The notes: a model not told the origin generated them from the letters alone. 64,000 nucleotides of DNA from JBMOOG01 sp049324535 (GCA_049324535.1 JBMOOG010000001.1:310001-374000), one strand, 5' to 3'; shown: positions 49,775-58,005, numbered from the stretch's first letter. Program-made: numbers and translations.

Positions 49775-50271
49775 TCAACCTCCTCCGGCGGGTCGGCGAT
49801 GATGCGGCCGGACCCGAGATCGACGGTGGGAATGATGGCGCGGGTAAAGGGCAGAAGTATGGCGCGTCCGCCCGGAGCCTGGATTTCGAGAAAGTCGCCG
49901 GCGCCGTGATTGTGGACCGCGCGCACGCGACCCAGCGGGGCGCCGCCGGTGTCGTGCACCGCAAGGCCGATCAGGTCGGCGTGATAGAACTCGTCGTCGG
50001 GAAGCGCGGGCAGGCGGTCGCGGTCGGCAAAGAGCCGCAGCCCGCGCAGGGCCTCGGCCTGCTCGCGGGTGGCGATCCCGCCCAGCCGCGCGGCGAGGCC
50101 GCCCGGGATCGGCCGGGTGATCCGGACCGAGAAGCTGCGCGCCCCGTCCTCGGTCCAGAGCGGGGCGTAGGCGGCGATGGACTCGGGGTCGGCGCAGAAG
50201 CTCTTCAGCCGCACCTCGCCCTTGACCCCGAAGGCGCCGGCAACGGCGCCGACACAGATGCGGTCGGTCAT
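49771..50271 (-). CDS. rimM: 16S rRNA processing protein RimM
   Basis: 166 residues. N-terminal RimM domain: ICVGAVAGAFGVKGEVRLKSF, GIATREQAEALRGLRLFADRD. The PRC-barrel half contains DEFYHADLIGLAVHD, VHNHGAGDFLEI and LLPFTRAIIPTVDL. It binds S19 and helps assemble the 30S head. ATG 50271 overlaps the stop of a small upstream ORF; the frame to 50307 is an unneeded extension. Confidence 0.94.
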   Translation of the reverse strand: MTDRICVGAVAGAFGVKGEVRLKSFCADPESIAAYAPLWTEDGARSFSVRITRPIPGGLAARLGGIATREQAEALRGLRLFADRDRLPALPDDEFYHADLIGLAVHDTGGAPLGRVRAVHNHGAGDFLEIQAPGGRAILLPFTRAIIPTVDLGSGRIIADPPEEVE

Positions 50272-50432
50272 GGCCCGCCCTCGCGACAGAAGCCGCGCGC
50301 GTCCCATGATCCCCCGGCGTTGCGGCAGGCGACCGGCTGGCCGGATGCGCCGAACCGCACCCCGGCCCAGAACGCCGCCGCGATCAGCGCCAGCGTCACG
50401 GTCCGGCGGACGAGGCCGAGCCCGGGGATCAT
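50268..50432 (-). CDS. Small membrane-anchored protein between rpsP and rimM
   Basis: 54 residues: MIPGLGLVRRTVTLALIAAA and a membrane segment through FWAGVRFG, then a short outside part with two cysteines (PVACRN, GFCREGG). The stop overlaps the rimM start (ATGA), the usual sign of a translated gene in this window. I recall similar short hypothetical proteins at this place in related genomes, but no function. No strong ribosome site. Confidence 0.55.
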   Translation of the reverse strand: MIPGLGLVRRTVTLALIAAAFWAGVRFGASGQPVACRNAGGSWDARGFCREGGP

Positions 50433-50451
50433 GGACACGCGCGGGCCGGCA

Positions 50452-50811
50452 TCACTCGGCGGCGTCGGCCGGGGCGGCGGCCTTCTTGGCCTTCTCCTCG
50501 GCGCGCTTCTTCGCCTTTTCGCCCGGCTCGGCCTTCTTCATGTTGGCGCGCTCTGCCTTCGGGCGGGCGCCGGCGGCCTCGAGGAAGCGGGCGATGCGGT
50601 CGGTCGGCTGCGCGCCCTGGCCGAGCCAGTACTGCACGCGCTCCATGTTCATGACCACGCGCTTCTCGTCGTCCTTGCCCAGCATCGGGTCATAGGTGCC
50701 GAGCTTCTCGATGAAGCGGCCGTCGCGCGGCATGCGCGAGTCGGCGGCGACGATTGCGTAATGCGGGCGTTTCTTCGAGCCGCCGCGGGCCAGTCGGATC
50801 TTCATTGCCAT
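50452..50811 (-). CDS. rpsP: 30S ribosomal protein S16
   Basis: 119 residues. The core MKIRLARGGSKKRPHYAIVAAD, KLGTYDPMLGKDDEKRV and RVQYWLGQGAQPTDRIARFL is complete. A Lys/Ala/Glu-rich tail of about 35 residues follows, as is common in alphaproteobacteria. Starts at 50811, though ATG two codons later is also possible. First ribosomal gene of the rpsP-rimM-trmD-rplS set. Confidence 0.96.
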   Translation of the reverse strand: MAMKIRLARGGSKKRPHYAIVAADSRMPRDGRFIEKLGTYDPMLGKDDEKRVVMNMERVQYWLGQGAQPTDRIARFLEAAGARPKAERANMKKAEPGEKAKKRAEEKAKKAAAPADAAE

Positions 50812-50855
50812 GTCGGTATCTCCTTGGGATGGCGTGGGTGCCGGGAAAGCCCCGG

Positions 50856-51164
50856 CTATTTCTGGAAGCTCTCGTGATGCCGGATGACTTCGGCGATCAC
50901 GAAATTCAGGAACTTGCGGGCGAAGGCCGGGTCGAGATCGGCCTCGACCGCAAGCCGTTCGAGCCGCTCGATCTGCGCCGCCTCGCGCGAGGGGTCCGAG
51001 GGCGGCAACCCGTGCTCGGCCTTGAGGCGCCCCACGGACTGGGTGTGCTTGAACCGCTCGGCCAGGGTGTAGACGAGGATGGCGTCGAGCCGGTCGATCG
51101 AGGCGCGGTGCTCGCCCAGCAGCGCGGCGGCGCGGCCGGAGGTGTCGCGTGCGGCGTCGGTCAT
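50856..51164 (-). CDS. Chorismate mutase (AroQ class)
   Basis: 102 residues, all helical. The active-site elements IDRLDAILVYTLAERF (with the Arg/Asp-Ile), HTQSVGRLKAEHGLPPSDPSR and the closing AEVIRHHESFQK are typical. It converts chorismate to prephenate for Phe and Tyr. It is a stand-alone mutase with no fused dehydratase. Expressed just upstream of rpsP; a dispersed repeat lies between it and the acetyltransferase genes. Confidence 0.9.
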   Translation of the reverse strand: MTDAARDTSGRAAALLGEHRASIDRLDAILVYTLAERFKHTQSVGRLKAEHGLPPSDPSREAAQIERLERLAVEADLDPAFARKFLNFVIAEVIRHHESFQK

Positions 51165-51202
51165 GCGGGTCTCCTGCCTGGGACGGTGGCCGGGGGCGCG
51201 GC

Positions 51203-51245
51203 CGGGGCGCTGCCCCGGACCCCGGGGTATTTGGGCGAAGAAGAA
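51203..51245 (+). repeat. Dispersed GC-hairpin intergenic repeat, copy D
   Basis: GGGGCGCTGCCCC at 51204-51216, then GGACCCCGGGGTATTTGGGC and a GAAGAAGAA tail. It lies between a downstream stop and the chorismate mutase start on the minus strand, the only copy not between convergent genes. Confidence 0.82.
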
Positions 51246-51264
51246 ATGCGGGAGGTCCGACGGG

Positions 51265-51798
51265 TCATGCGGAGACCTCCGGCGCCGGGTGGCGGTAGAT
51301 CAGCGCGGCCTTGCCGTTCGGGGTGGTCCAGTCGCGTTCGAGCCGCGCGCCCATGCGTTCGGCGAGCCGGATCGAACGGTCGTTGCCCGGCGCGATCACC
51401 GAGGTGAGCGGGCCCCAGCCCAGGGTGCGGCAGGCGTGGTCATGGGCAGTCATCGCCGCCTCGTAGGCGTAGCCGCGGCCTTCGAAACCGGGATACATCG
51501 TCCAGCCGATCTCGCGCTCGAGCCAGCCCTCGGGGTTCCAGAACCCGACCTGGCCGGCGATGGCGCCGGTCGTGCGCTCGACCACGGTCCAGAGCCCGTA
51601 GCCGCGCAGGTGCCAGTGGCCGATCTGGCTCGCGAAGGCGCGCCAGGCCTGGGCGCGGTCCATGGGGCCGCCGGTGCCCCAGCTGCGCGCATCGGCGAAA
51701 TAGGCGGCGAAGGGTTCGAAATCCCCGGGCCCGGGTCCGCGCAGGACCAGCCTTTCGGTGGCGAGGGTCGGGATGGCGGGGGCGAAATCGAGCATCAC
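51265..51798 (-). CDS. GNAT N-acetyltransferase (RimJ/RimL group), copy 2
   Basis: 177 residues. Starts LATERLVLRGPGPGDFEPF and has IAGQVGFWNPEGWLEREIGW, GRGYAYEAAMTAHDHA and the C-terminal SIRLAERMGARLERDW, the layout of RimJ/RimL-type protein or small-molecule acetylases. It overlaps the near-identical-family gene upstream by 4 bases, so the pair arose by tandem duplication. Substrate unknown. Confidence 0.87.
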   Translation of the reverse strand: MMLDFAPAIPTLATERLVLRGPGPGDFEPFAAYFADARSWGTGGPMDRAQAWRAFASQIGHWHLRGYGLWTVVERTTGAIAGQVGFWNPEGWLEREIGWTMYPGFEGRGYAYEAAMTAHDHACRTLGWGPLTSVIAPGNDRSIRLAERMGARLERDWTTPNGKAALIYRHPAPEVSA

Positions 51799-52316
51799 GC
51801 GGCGACCCCCGGGTGGCGATAGATGAGGCAGGGATGGCCGAGAAGCTCGGTCTCGCGCTCGACGGTGGCGCCCATCCGTTCGGCCAGCCGGCGGGAACGG
51901 ATGTTGTCGGGATGGATCTGCGAGATCAGCGGGCCGAGGCCGAGCGCGGTCCGGGCATGGTCGCGGATCGCCATCGCCGCCTCGTAGGCGAAGCCCTGCC
52001 CCTCGTGGCCCTCGAAGATGTGCCAGCCGAGTTCGGGTTCGGGCCAGCCGTCGTGGTTGATGAGCCCCACGCGCCCGGCGACCGCGCCGGTCGCGCGGAC
52101 TTCCAGCGTCCAGAAGCCGTAGCCGCGCAGGATCCAGTGGCCGATCGAGGCGCAGAAGCCGCGCCAGGCCTGCCAGCGGTCCATGGGGCCGCCGACGAAG
52201 CCGGACCGCTCGGAGGAGGCAAAGCGGGCCGCGGCCTCGAAATCGGCCTCGCGCGGTTCGCGCAGGATCAGCCGGTCGGTGATCAGCACCGGGATATCGG
52301 CGGCGAGCGTCGTCAT
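51795..52316 (-). CDS. GNAT N-acetyltransferase (RimJ/RimL group), copy 1
   Basis: 173 residues, clearly homologous to the next gene: ITDRLILREPREADFEAAARF, VAGRVGLINHDGWPEPELGW, GQGFAYEAAMAIRDHA and SRRLAERMGATVERETEL. Both halves of the pair keep the acetyl-CoA loop (GxGxAxEAA). Starts 4 bases inside the end of ffh. Function unknown. Confidence 0.87.
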   Translation of the reverse strand: MTTLAADIPVLITDRLILREPREADFEAAARFASSERSGFVGGPMDRWQAWRGFCASIGHWILRGYGFWTLEVRATGAVAGRVGLINHDGWPEPELGWHIFEGHEGQGFAYEAAMAIRDHARTALGLGPLISQIHPDNIRSRRLAERMGATVERETELLGHPCLIYRHPGVAA

Positions 52317-53818
52317 TTCTTCTTGCCGAAGCCCGACAGGCCGCCGGGCAGGTTCATCCCGCCGAGACCCGGCAGCCGCGCGCCCATGCCGGCGCCCATC
52401 CCGGTCTGAAGCGCCTTGGCCGCCTCTTCCATGGCCTTGGGGTCGTTCAGGTCGGGCATGCCGCCGCCCTTGCCCAGCATGCTCTTCATGGCCTGCTTCA
52501 GCATGGCGCCCTTGCCCATCTGGCCGAGCTTCTTCATCGTGTCGGCCATCTGGCGGTGCATCTTGAGGAGCTTGTTCAGCTCGCTCACCTCGAGCCCCGC
52601 GCCGGCGGCGATGCGCTTCTTGCGGCTGGCTTGCAGGAGGTCGGGGTTGGCGCGCTCTTTCTTCGTCATCGAGTTGATGAGCGCGATCTGGTGCCTGAGG
52701 ACGGTGTCGTCGAGCCCCGCGGCCTCGATCTGCTTCGACATCTTCGCGACGCCGGGCATCATGCCCATGATCGACTGCATGCCGCCCATCTTCATCATCT
52801 GCTCGAGCTGGCCCTTGAGGTCGTTCATGTTGAAGAGGCCCTTCTGGAACCGCTTCATCATGCGTTCGGCCTGTTCGGCCTCGAGCGTCTGCTGGGCCTT
52901 CTCCACCAGCGCGACGAGGTCGCCCATGCCGAGGATCCGGCCGGCGACGCGCTCGGGCTCGAAGGTCTCGAGGGCGTCCATCTTCTCGCCGAGACCGACG
53001 AAGCGGATCGGCTTGCCGGTGATGGCGCGCATGGAGAGCGCCGCGCCGCCGCGGCCGTCGCCGTCCATCCGGGTCAGCACCACGCCGGTGATGCCGACCT
53101 TGCCGTCGAACTCGGTGGCGACGTTGACCGCGTCCTGGCCGGTGAGCCCGTCGACGACCAGGAGCGTCTCGCGCGGGTTGACCGCATCGCGGACGGCCTG
53201 GACCTCGTCCATCAGGACTTCGTCGATGTGCAGGCGGCCGGCGGTGTCGAGCATGTAGACGTCATAGCCGCCCAGCGTGGCCTGCTGCCGGGCGCGCTTC
53301 GCGATCTGAACGGCGGTCTCGCCCTTGACGATCGGCAGGGTATCGACGCCGATCTGGGTGCCGAGGATCGCGAGCTGTTCCATCGCCGCGGGGCGGTTGG
53401 TGTCGAGCGAGGCCATGAGGACGCGCTTCTTCTCGCGGTCCTTCAGGCGGCGGGCGAGCTTGGCGGTGGTCGTGGTCTTGCCCGAGCCCTGAAGGCCGAC
53501 CATCAGGATCGGGGCGGGCGGGTTGTCGATCTTGAGCGCCTCGGTCGGGCCGTCGCCGGCGAGGACGCGGATCAGTTCGTCATGGACGATCTTGACCACC
53601 TGCTGGCCGGGCGTGACCGATTTCGTCACCGCCTGGCCCGTGGCCTTGGCCTCGACCCGCTTCAGGAAATCGCGCGCCACCGGCAGCGAGACGTCCGCCT
53701 CGAGCAGCGCGACCCGGACCTCGCGCAGCGCCGCGGTCACGTCCTCGGCCGAGAGCGCGCCCTGCTTGGTCAGGCGGTCGAAGACGCCGCCAAGGCGTTC
53801 GGAAAGGCTTTCGAACAT
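52313..53818 (-). CDS. ffh: Signal recognition particle protein Ffh
   Basis: 501 residues. N domain MFESLSERLGGVFDRLTKQG; GTPase motifs GLQGSGKTTTTAKLA, DTNRPAAMEQL, DTAGRLHIDE and TRMDGDGRGGAALS; a methionine-rich M domain from about residue 330 (GLFNMNDLKGQLEQMMKMGG) that binds signal peptides and SRP RNA. It targets membrane proteins to FtsY and SecYEG. Start at ATG 53818. It heads a long minus-strand run; the SRP RNA gene was not found in the neighbouring gap. Confidence 0.96.
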   Translation of the reverse strand: MFESLSERLGGVFDRLTKQGALSAEDVTAALREVRVALLEADVSLPVARDFLKRVEAKATGQAVTKSVTPGQQVVKIVHDELIRVLAGDGPTEALKIDNPPAPILMVGLQGSGKTTTTAKLARRLKDREKKRVLMASLDTNRPAAMEQLAILGTQIGVDTLPIVKGETAVQIAKRARQQATLGGYDVYMLDTAGRLHIDEVLMDEVQAVRDAVNPRETLLVVDGLTGQDAVNVATEFDGKVGITGVVLTRMDGDGRGGAALSMRAITGKPIRFVGLGEKMDALETFEPERVAGRILGMGDLVALVEKAQQTLEAEQAERMMKRFQKGLFNMNDLKGQLEQMMKMGGMQSIMGMMPGVAKMSKQIEAAGLDDTVLRHQIALINSMTKKERANPDLLQASRKKRIAAGAGLEVSELNKLLKMHRQMADTMKKLGQMGKGAMLKQAMKSMLGKGGGMPDLNDPKAMEEAAKALQTGMGAGMGARLPGLGGMNLPGGLSGFGKKK

Positions 53819-54126
53819 CGGCCGTTCTCCGTCACGGTTCCAGTGCGCCGGATATGGTGTCCGGCAGGGGCGGGGCCAAGTCCAATGCGCGGCGGCACCT
53901 GTGGGCGCGACGCGCTGACAGGTGGCGATCCCGGCACAGGCCAAGGGACCGGAAGCCTGAGGACCTCCGGGGATTGCCGGGTGCGATACGCCGGGGGCAG
54001 CGCGAAGTCAAGATCGGCGGACGGGCGGCCGGGCGCGCACAGGGCGCTTGCCGCGCCGCGCATGTCCGAAAGCGCTTGCGGTCGGCGGCCGAACGCACTG
54101 GAATGCGCGGCAGGCGGAGGGCGCGC
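53819..54126. other. 308-base gap between divergent ffh and the LysR gene
   Basis: No RNA gene or convincing ORF was seen; open frames here are arginine-rich shadows. It must hold the promoters of both flanking genes, but no clear -35/-10 pair stands out. Confidence 0.5.
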
Positions 54127-55002
54127 ATGGACAACTGGGACGAGATCCGCACGGCCTATCAGGTGGCACGGCTGGGCACGGTCAGCGGGGCGGCGGAGGC
54201 GCTGGGCGTGCATCATGCGACGGTGATCCGGCACATCGACGCGCTCGAGGCGCGGCTTGGCGTGCGGCTCTTCCAGCGCCATCCCCGCGGCTACACGCCC
54301 ACCGAGGCCGGGCAGGACCTGATGCAGGTGGCGCAGGGCGCGCAGGAGCGGTTCGCCCAGCTACGCGCCCGGCTGAGCGGCGCGGGCGCGGATCTTTCGG
54401 GCGAGCTGATCGTGACGTCTTTGCCGGGGCTTTCAGCCCTGGTGACGCCGGCGCTGGCGCGCTTGATGGCCGAGCATCCGGCGCTGCGGATGCGCCACGT
54501 GACCGATCCGCGGCTCTTCCGGCTCGAAATGGGCGAGGCGCATGTGGCGATCCGTGCCGGAACCCGCCCGCAGGAGCCCGACTACGTGGTGCAGGCGCTG
54601 GCCGGTCATCGGGTCGGGCTTTACGGCGCGCCGGGCTATCTTGCCGGAAACGGCGTGGCCGAGGCCGATCTCGCCCGGCATCGCTTCGTCGGGCCGGAGG
54701 TGGCCGGGTCGCGGGCGCCCTTCCACCGCTGGCTCGAAGAGAGGGTGCCGCCGCAGGCGATCGTGTTCCGGTCGAACGACCCGGAGGCGCAGCGCGACGC
54801 GATCGCTGCGGGGGTCGGGCTCGGGTTTCTTCCCGTTCTGGCGGCGCGCAGGGATCCGGCCCTGGCCGAGGCCATGCCCGCGAAGGACGAATGGGTGTCG
54901 CCACTCTGGCTGGTCAGCCATGTCGATCTGCACCGCAGCCCGAAGGTCCAGGCGCTGCTGTCGGCGCTCAAGGATGCGGCGCGGGCCTGCGACGCGCCTT
55001 GA
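54127..55002 (+). CDS. LysR-family transcriptional regulator
   Basis: 291 residues. The winged helix-turn-helix reads YQVARLGTVSGAAEALGVHH followed by RHIDALEARLGVRLFQRHPRG. The effector domain has GELIVTSLPGLSALVTPALA and IAAGVGLGFLPVLAARR. It overlaps the transporter gene downstream by four bases, so it may control that transporter or be coexpressed with it. The effector is unknown. Confidence 0.9.
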   Translation: MDNWDEIRTAYQVARLGTVSGAAEALGVHHATVIRHIDALEARLGVRLFQRHPRGYTPTEAGQDLMQVAQGAQERFAQLRARLSGAGADLSGELIVTSLPGLSALVTPALARLMAEHPALRMRHVTDPRLFRLEMGEAHVAIRAGTRPQEPDYVVQALAGHRVGLYGAPGYLAGNGVAEADLARHRFVGPEVAGSRAPFHRWLEERVPPQAIVFRSNDPEAQRDAIAAGVGLGFLPVLAARRDPALAEAMPAKDEWVSPLWLVSHVDLHRSPKVQALLSALKDAARACDAP

Positions 55003-55937
55003 TCCGGGCCCTGAGCGAGAGCGGGCGGGGGCATCTTGCCATGCTGGCCTTTTCGGCGCTGGTCGCCGGGTCGTTCTCGCTGGGCGCCATGATGGCCACC
55101 CGGATCTCGCCGCTTGCGTTCAGCGCGGCGCGGTTTCTGCTGGCGGCGGCGGTCCTGGGCGCGCTGGCGCTGGCCACGGGCGGATTTCGCCGCGCGGATT
55201 TCGCGGCGCCCTGGCGCTACGGCGTGCTCGGCGCCTGCCTTGCCGCCTATTTCGTGCTGATGTTCGAGGGGCTGAAGACGGCGCCGCCGGTGTCCACCGC
55301 GGCGGTGTTCACGCTGACGCCGGCCATGGCCGCGGTCTTCGGCTGGCTGATCCTGCGCCAGCGCACCTCGGTGGCCGTGGCGCTGGCGCTGGCGCTGGGC
55401 GCGGCGGGGGCGGTCTGGGTGATCTTTCGCGCCGACGTGACGGCGCTGATGGCGTTCCGGGTGGAAAGGGGCGAATTCATCTACTTCTGGGGCTGCGCGG
55501 CCCATGCGCTCTACACGCCGCTGGTGCGCCGGCTGAACCGGGGCGAAAGCCCGGTGGTGTTCAGCCTGGGCGTGCTGGTGGCGGGCTGGCTGATGCTGAC
55601 CGCGATCGGCTGGGCCGATATCCGCGCCACCGACTGGGCGGCGCTGCCGGCCATCGTGTGGGCGACGCTGGTCTACACGGCGGTGTTCGCGTCGGCGGCA
55701 ACTTTCGTGCTGCTGCAATACGCGGCGCTGCGGCTGCCCGCGGCCAAGGTCATGGCCTACACCTATCTTGTGCCGAGCTGGGTGATCCTGTGGGAAATCG
55801 CGCTGGGCCATCCGGCGCCGCGCGCGCTGGTCCTGCCCGGGGTCGCGGCCACCGTCGCGGCGCTGGTGCTGCTCATGCGGCCGGAGGGTCCGGTTCCGCC
55901 TCGTCCTCGTCCTCGTCCACATCGAGTTCGGCGCTGA
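54999..55937 (+). CDS. EamA/DMT-family transporter
   Basis: 312 residues, ten membrane helices. AFSALVAGSFSLGAMMATRI and AARFLLAAAVLGALALATGG form the first EamA repeat, with APPVSTAAVFTLTPAMAAVF and, in the second repeat, LPAAKVMAYTYLVPSWVILW. It exports or imports an unknown metabolite. Start TTG 54999 (TTGA overlap with the LysR stop) best fits homologues; ATG 55041 is the alternative. The last 22 codons (RPRPRPHRVRR) overlap the ArsR-type gene on the opposite strand by 65 bases. Confidence 0.83.
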   Translation: MIRALSESGRGHLAMLAFSALVAGSFSLGAMMATRISPLAFSAARFLLAAAVLGALALATGGFRRADFAAPWRYGVLGACLAAYFVLMFEGLKTAPPVSTAAVFTLTPAMAAVFGWLILRQRTSVAVALALALGAAGAVWVIFRADVTALMAFRVERGEFIYFWGCAAHALYTPLVRRLNRGESPVVFSLGVLVAGWLMLTAIGWADIRATDWAALPAIVWATLVYTAVFASAATFVLLQYAALRLPAAKVMAYTYLVPSWVILWEIALGHPAPRALVLPGVAATVAALVLLMRPEGPVPPRPRPRPHRVRR

Positions 55938-56277
55938 GAAAGCGCTCGAAGGCGTCGAAGTCGAGCGGATCGACCAGACCGAAGCCCTGAATCCACACGG
56001 TGGCCGCGCGCATCGCGTCGGGCTCGAGCCGGCACCATTTCACCCGGCCGCGCTTGTCCTGGCTGATGAGCCCGGCCTCGGCGAGCACCGCAAGGTGCTT
56101 GGAAATCGCGGCCAGCGACATGGCGAAGGGCGCGGCCACATCCGTCACCGCCATGTCGTCCTCGAGCAGCATGGCGAGGATCGCGCGCCGGGTCGGATCG
56201 GCCAGCGCGGCGAAGATCGCGTCGAGCCTCGGGTCGGACACGGGGGGCTGCGGAAGGGCGGGTTCATCGTCGGACAT
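55873..56277 (-). CDS. ArsR-family winged-helix regulator
   Basis: 134 residues. DPRLDAIFAALADPTRRAIL and the recognition helix MSLAAISKHLAVLAEAGLIS are typical of ArsR regulators without the arsenic cysteines (SdpR-like). The tail DVDEDEDEAEPD is acidic and encoded opposite the transporter's Pro/Arg tail. ATG 56277 follows AGGA by eight bases. A perfect inverted repeat 32 bases upstream is the probable autoregulation site. Often such regulators control an adjacent AHSA1/SRPBCC gene, but none is here. Confidence 0.87.
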   Translation of the reverse strand: MSDDEPALPQPPVSDPRLDAIFAALADPTRRAILAMLLEDDMAVTDVAAPFAMSLAAISKHLAVLAEAGLISQDKRGRVKWCRLEPDAMRAATVWIQGFGLVDPLDFDAFERFLSAELDVDEDEDEAEPDPPAA

Positions 56278-56308
56278 GGCGCGATCCTGCGATGGACGCC
56301 GCCGTTGG

Positions 56309-56324
56309 TCAACCGGACGGTTGA
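56309..56324. promoter_or_regulatory. Probable ArsR-type operator
   Basis: Perfect inverted repeat TCAACCG-GA-CGGTTGA immediately upstream of the ArsR-family gene, 32-47 bases before its ATG. The form resembles operators of ArsR-family regulators. Confidence 0.55.
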
Positions 56325-56436
56325 ACATGCCGGGGACCGCGGGCGGGCCGTGCCGCCGGGAACGCCAGTCCGGGCGTTCCCGCAAAGTCCTTTTCTGTCA
56401 GTGGGTTGTCCGGTTTCCAGGCTGCGTGCTGCGCGC

Positions 56437-56465
56437 TTGACTCGGGCCGGGCGCCCGCTTAGTCA
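56437..56465 (+). promoter_or_regulatory. Candidate promoter for the F0 operon
   Basis: TTGACT at 56437-56442 followed after 17 bases by TAGTCA at 56460-56465 (poor -10 match). TGACT/AGTCA also form an inverted repeat. It lies 27 bases before atpI. Confidence 0.3.
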
Positions 56466-56491
56466 GAGGGCGACTGTCCAAGGGGGCGGAG

Positions 56492-56842
56492 ATGGCCGAA
56501 GAGCCCGATCCCGAACGGCTGCGCCGGCTCGAGGAGCGGATCAAGGCGGTGAAGCGGGTGCAGGAGCCCGAACCACTGGCCGCGCGTTCCTACGACCAGG
56601 CCTCGCAGGGCTGGCGGATGGTCATCGAGCTGGTCTCGGGTCTCGGGATCGGCTTTGCGCTGGGATACGGGCTCGACCTTCTGTTCGGGACCTTGCCGAT
56701 CTTCCTGGTGCTGATGACATTGGCGGGTTTCGCCGCGGGGGTGAAGACGATGCTTCGTACCGCGACCGAGATCCAGAAGGGCAATGCGGGGCTGCCCCCC
56801 GCGAAGGATCACCCGGCGGCATCCGCCGACGACGAGGATTGA
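56492..56842 (+). CDS. atpI: ATP synthase accessory protein AtpI
   Basis: 116 residues. Two membrane helices (MVIELVSGLGIGFALGYGLDL and IFLVLMTLAGFAAGVKTMLR) between charged ends, with the AtpI/AtpZ signature GIGFALGYGLDLLFG. It helps assemble the c-ring and is the standard first gene of F0 operons. atpB begins 10 bases downstream. Confidence 0.9.
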   Translation: MAEEPDPERLRRLEERIKAVKRVQEPEPLAARSYDQASQGWRMVIELVSGLGIGFALGYGLDLLFGTLPIFLVLMTLAGFAAGVKTMLRTATEIQKGNAGLPPAKDHPAASADDED

Positions 56843-56852
56843 GGGGACGAGC

Positions 56853-57644
56853 GTGGCGACCGAACCGATGGACATTGCGCAGGAAGCCCAGGCCGAGGGG
56901 CTGGTGTTCCACCCGATGGATCAGTTCATGGTCAAGCCGCTGTTCGGCGACGGCCCGATCCACTGGTACACGCCCACCAACGTCACGCTCTGGCTGGCGC
57001 TGACCGTCCTGGCGATCATCCTGTTCTTCGTGATCGGCACCCGCGGTCGGGCGATCATCCCGACCCGCATCCAGTCGATCGCCGAGCTCGGCTACGGCTT
57101 CATCCACAAGATGGTCGAGGAGGTCAGCGGCAAGGACGCGCTGAAGTTCTTCCCCTACATCTTCACGCTCTTCCTGTTCATCGTCTTCTCGAACTTCCTC
57201 GGGCTGCTGCCCAAGGCGTTCACCACCACCTCGCACATCGCGGTGACGGCGGTGATGGCGGTTCTGGTGTTCCTGACCGTGACCATCGTCGGCTTCGTCA
57301 AGAACGGCGCGGACTTTCTCAGCCTGTTCTGGGTGACTTCGGCGCCGCTGGCGCTGCGCCCGATCCTCGCGCTGATCGAGGTGATCTCGTATTTCGTGCG
57401 CCCCGTGAGCCACTCGATCCGACTTGCCGGCAACATGATGGCGGGCCACGCGGTCATCAAGGTGTTCGCGGCCTTTGCGCCGCTGATCCTCGCCTCGGCG
57501 ATCGGCATCGCCGTCACGCCGCTGTCGATCCTCGCGATCACCGCGATGTACGGTCTCGAGATCCTCGTGGCCTTCATCCAGGCCTACGTGTTCACCATCC
57601 TGACCTGTGTCTATCTGCGCGATGCGCTGCATCCGCACCACTAG
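56853..57644 (+). CDS. atpB: ATP synthase F0 subunit a
   Basis: 263 residues. Five or six membrane helices. The essential arginine lies in HSIRLAGNMMAGH, and the last helix is GLEILVAFIQAYVFTILTCVYL. It forms the proton half-channels beside the c-ring. GTG 56853 has GAGGGGA at good spacing; ATG 56868 five codons later is an alternative. Confidence 0.95.
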   Translation: MATEPMDIAQEAQAEGLVFHPMDQFMVKPLFGDGPIHWYTPTNVTLWLALTVLAIILFFVIGTRGRAIIPTRIQSIAELGYGFIHKMVEEVSGKDALKFFPYIFTLFLFIVFSNFLGLLPKAFTTTSHIAVTAVMAVLVFLTVTIVGFVKNGADFLSLFWVTSAPLALRPILALIEVISYFVRPVSHSIRLAGNMMAGHAVIKVFAAFAPLILASAIGIAVTPLSILAITAMYGLEILVAFIQAYVFTILTCVYLRDALHPHH

Positions 57645-57693
57645 GTCCGGTCCGATCCGTAACTGAATTCCAACACCTCAAGGAGTGACTGAA

Positions 57694-57930
57694 ATGCAAG
57701 GCGATATCGTTCAGATGGGTGCTTACATCGGCGCTGGCCTGGCCTGCATGGGCATGGGCGGGGCGGCGATGGGGGTGGGCAACGTTGCCGGCAACTTCCT
57801 CGCCGGCGCGCTGCGCAACCCGTCGGCCGCTGCCGGCCAGACCGCGACGCTGTTCATCGGCATCGCCTTCGCCGAAGCGCTGGGGATCTTCTCGTTCCTC
57901 GTCGCGCTGCTGCTGATGTTCGCCGTCTGA
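57694..57930 (+). CDS. atpE: ATP synthase F0 subunit c
   Basis: 78 residues, two helices: AYIGAGLACMGMGGAAMGVG and the second with the proton-carrying glutamate in GIAFAEALGIF, joined by the polar loop RNPSA. It forms the rotor ring. ATG 57694 follows AAGGAG by eight bases and is more likely than the in-frame ATG nine bases before. Confidence 0.96.
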   Translation: MQGDIVQMGAYIGAGLACMGMGGAAMGVGNVAGNFLAGALRNPSAAAGQTATLFIGIAFAEALGIFSFLVALLLMFAV

Positions 57931-58005
57931 TTCCGACAGGACCAGCTTGCAGGGGCGGGGGCCAGGGTGCCCCCTCCCGCTGACTGACGGTTCCAGGGGG
58001 ACGAC

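Noticed and set aside
53819..54126. SRP RNA gene next to ffh
   Set aside because: The conserved tetraloop and symmetric-loop bases (GGAAGCAGCC region) are not present.
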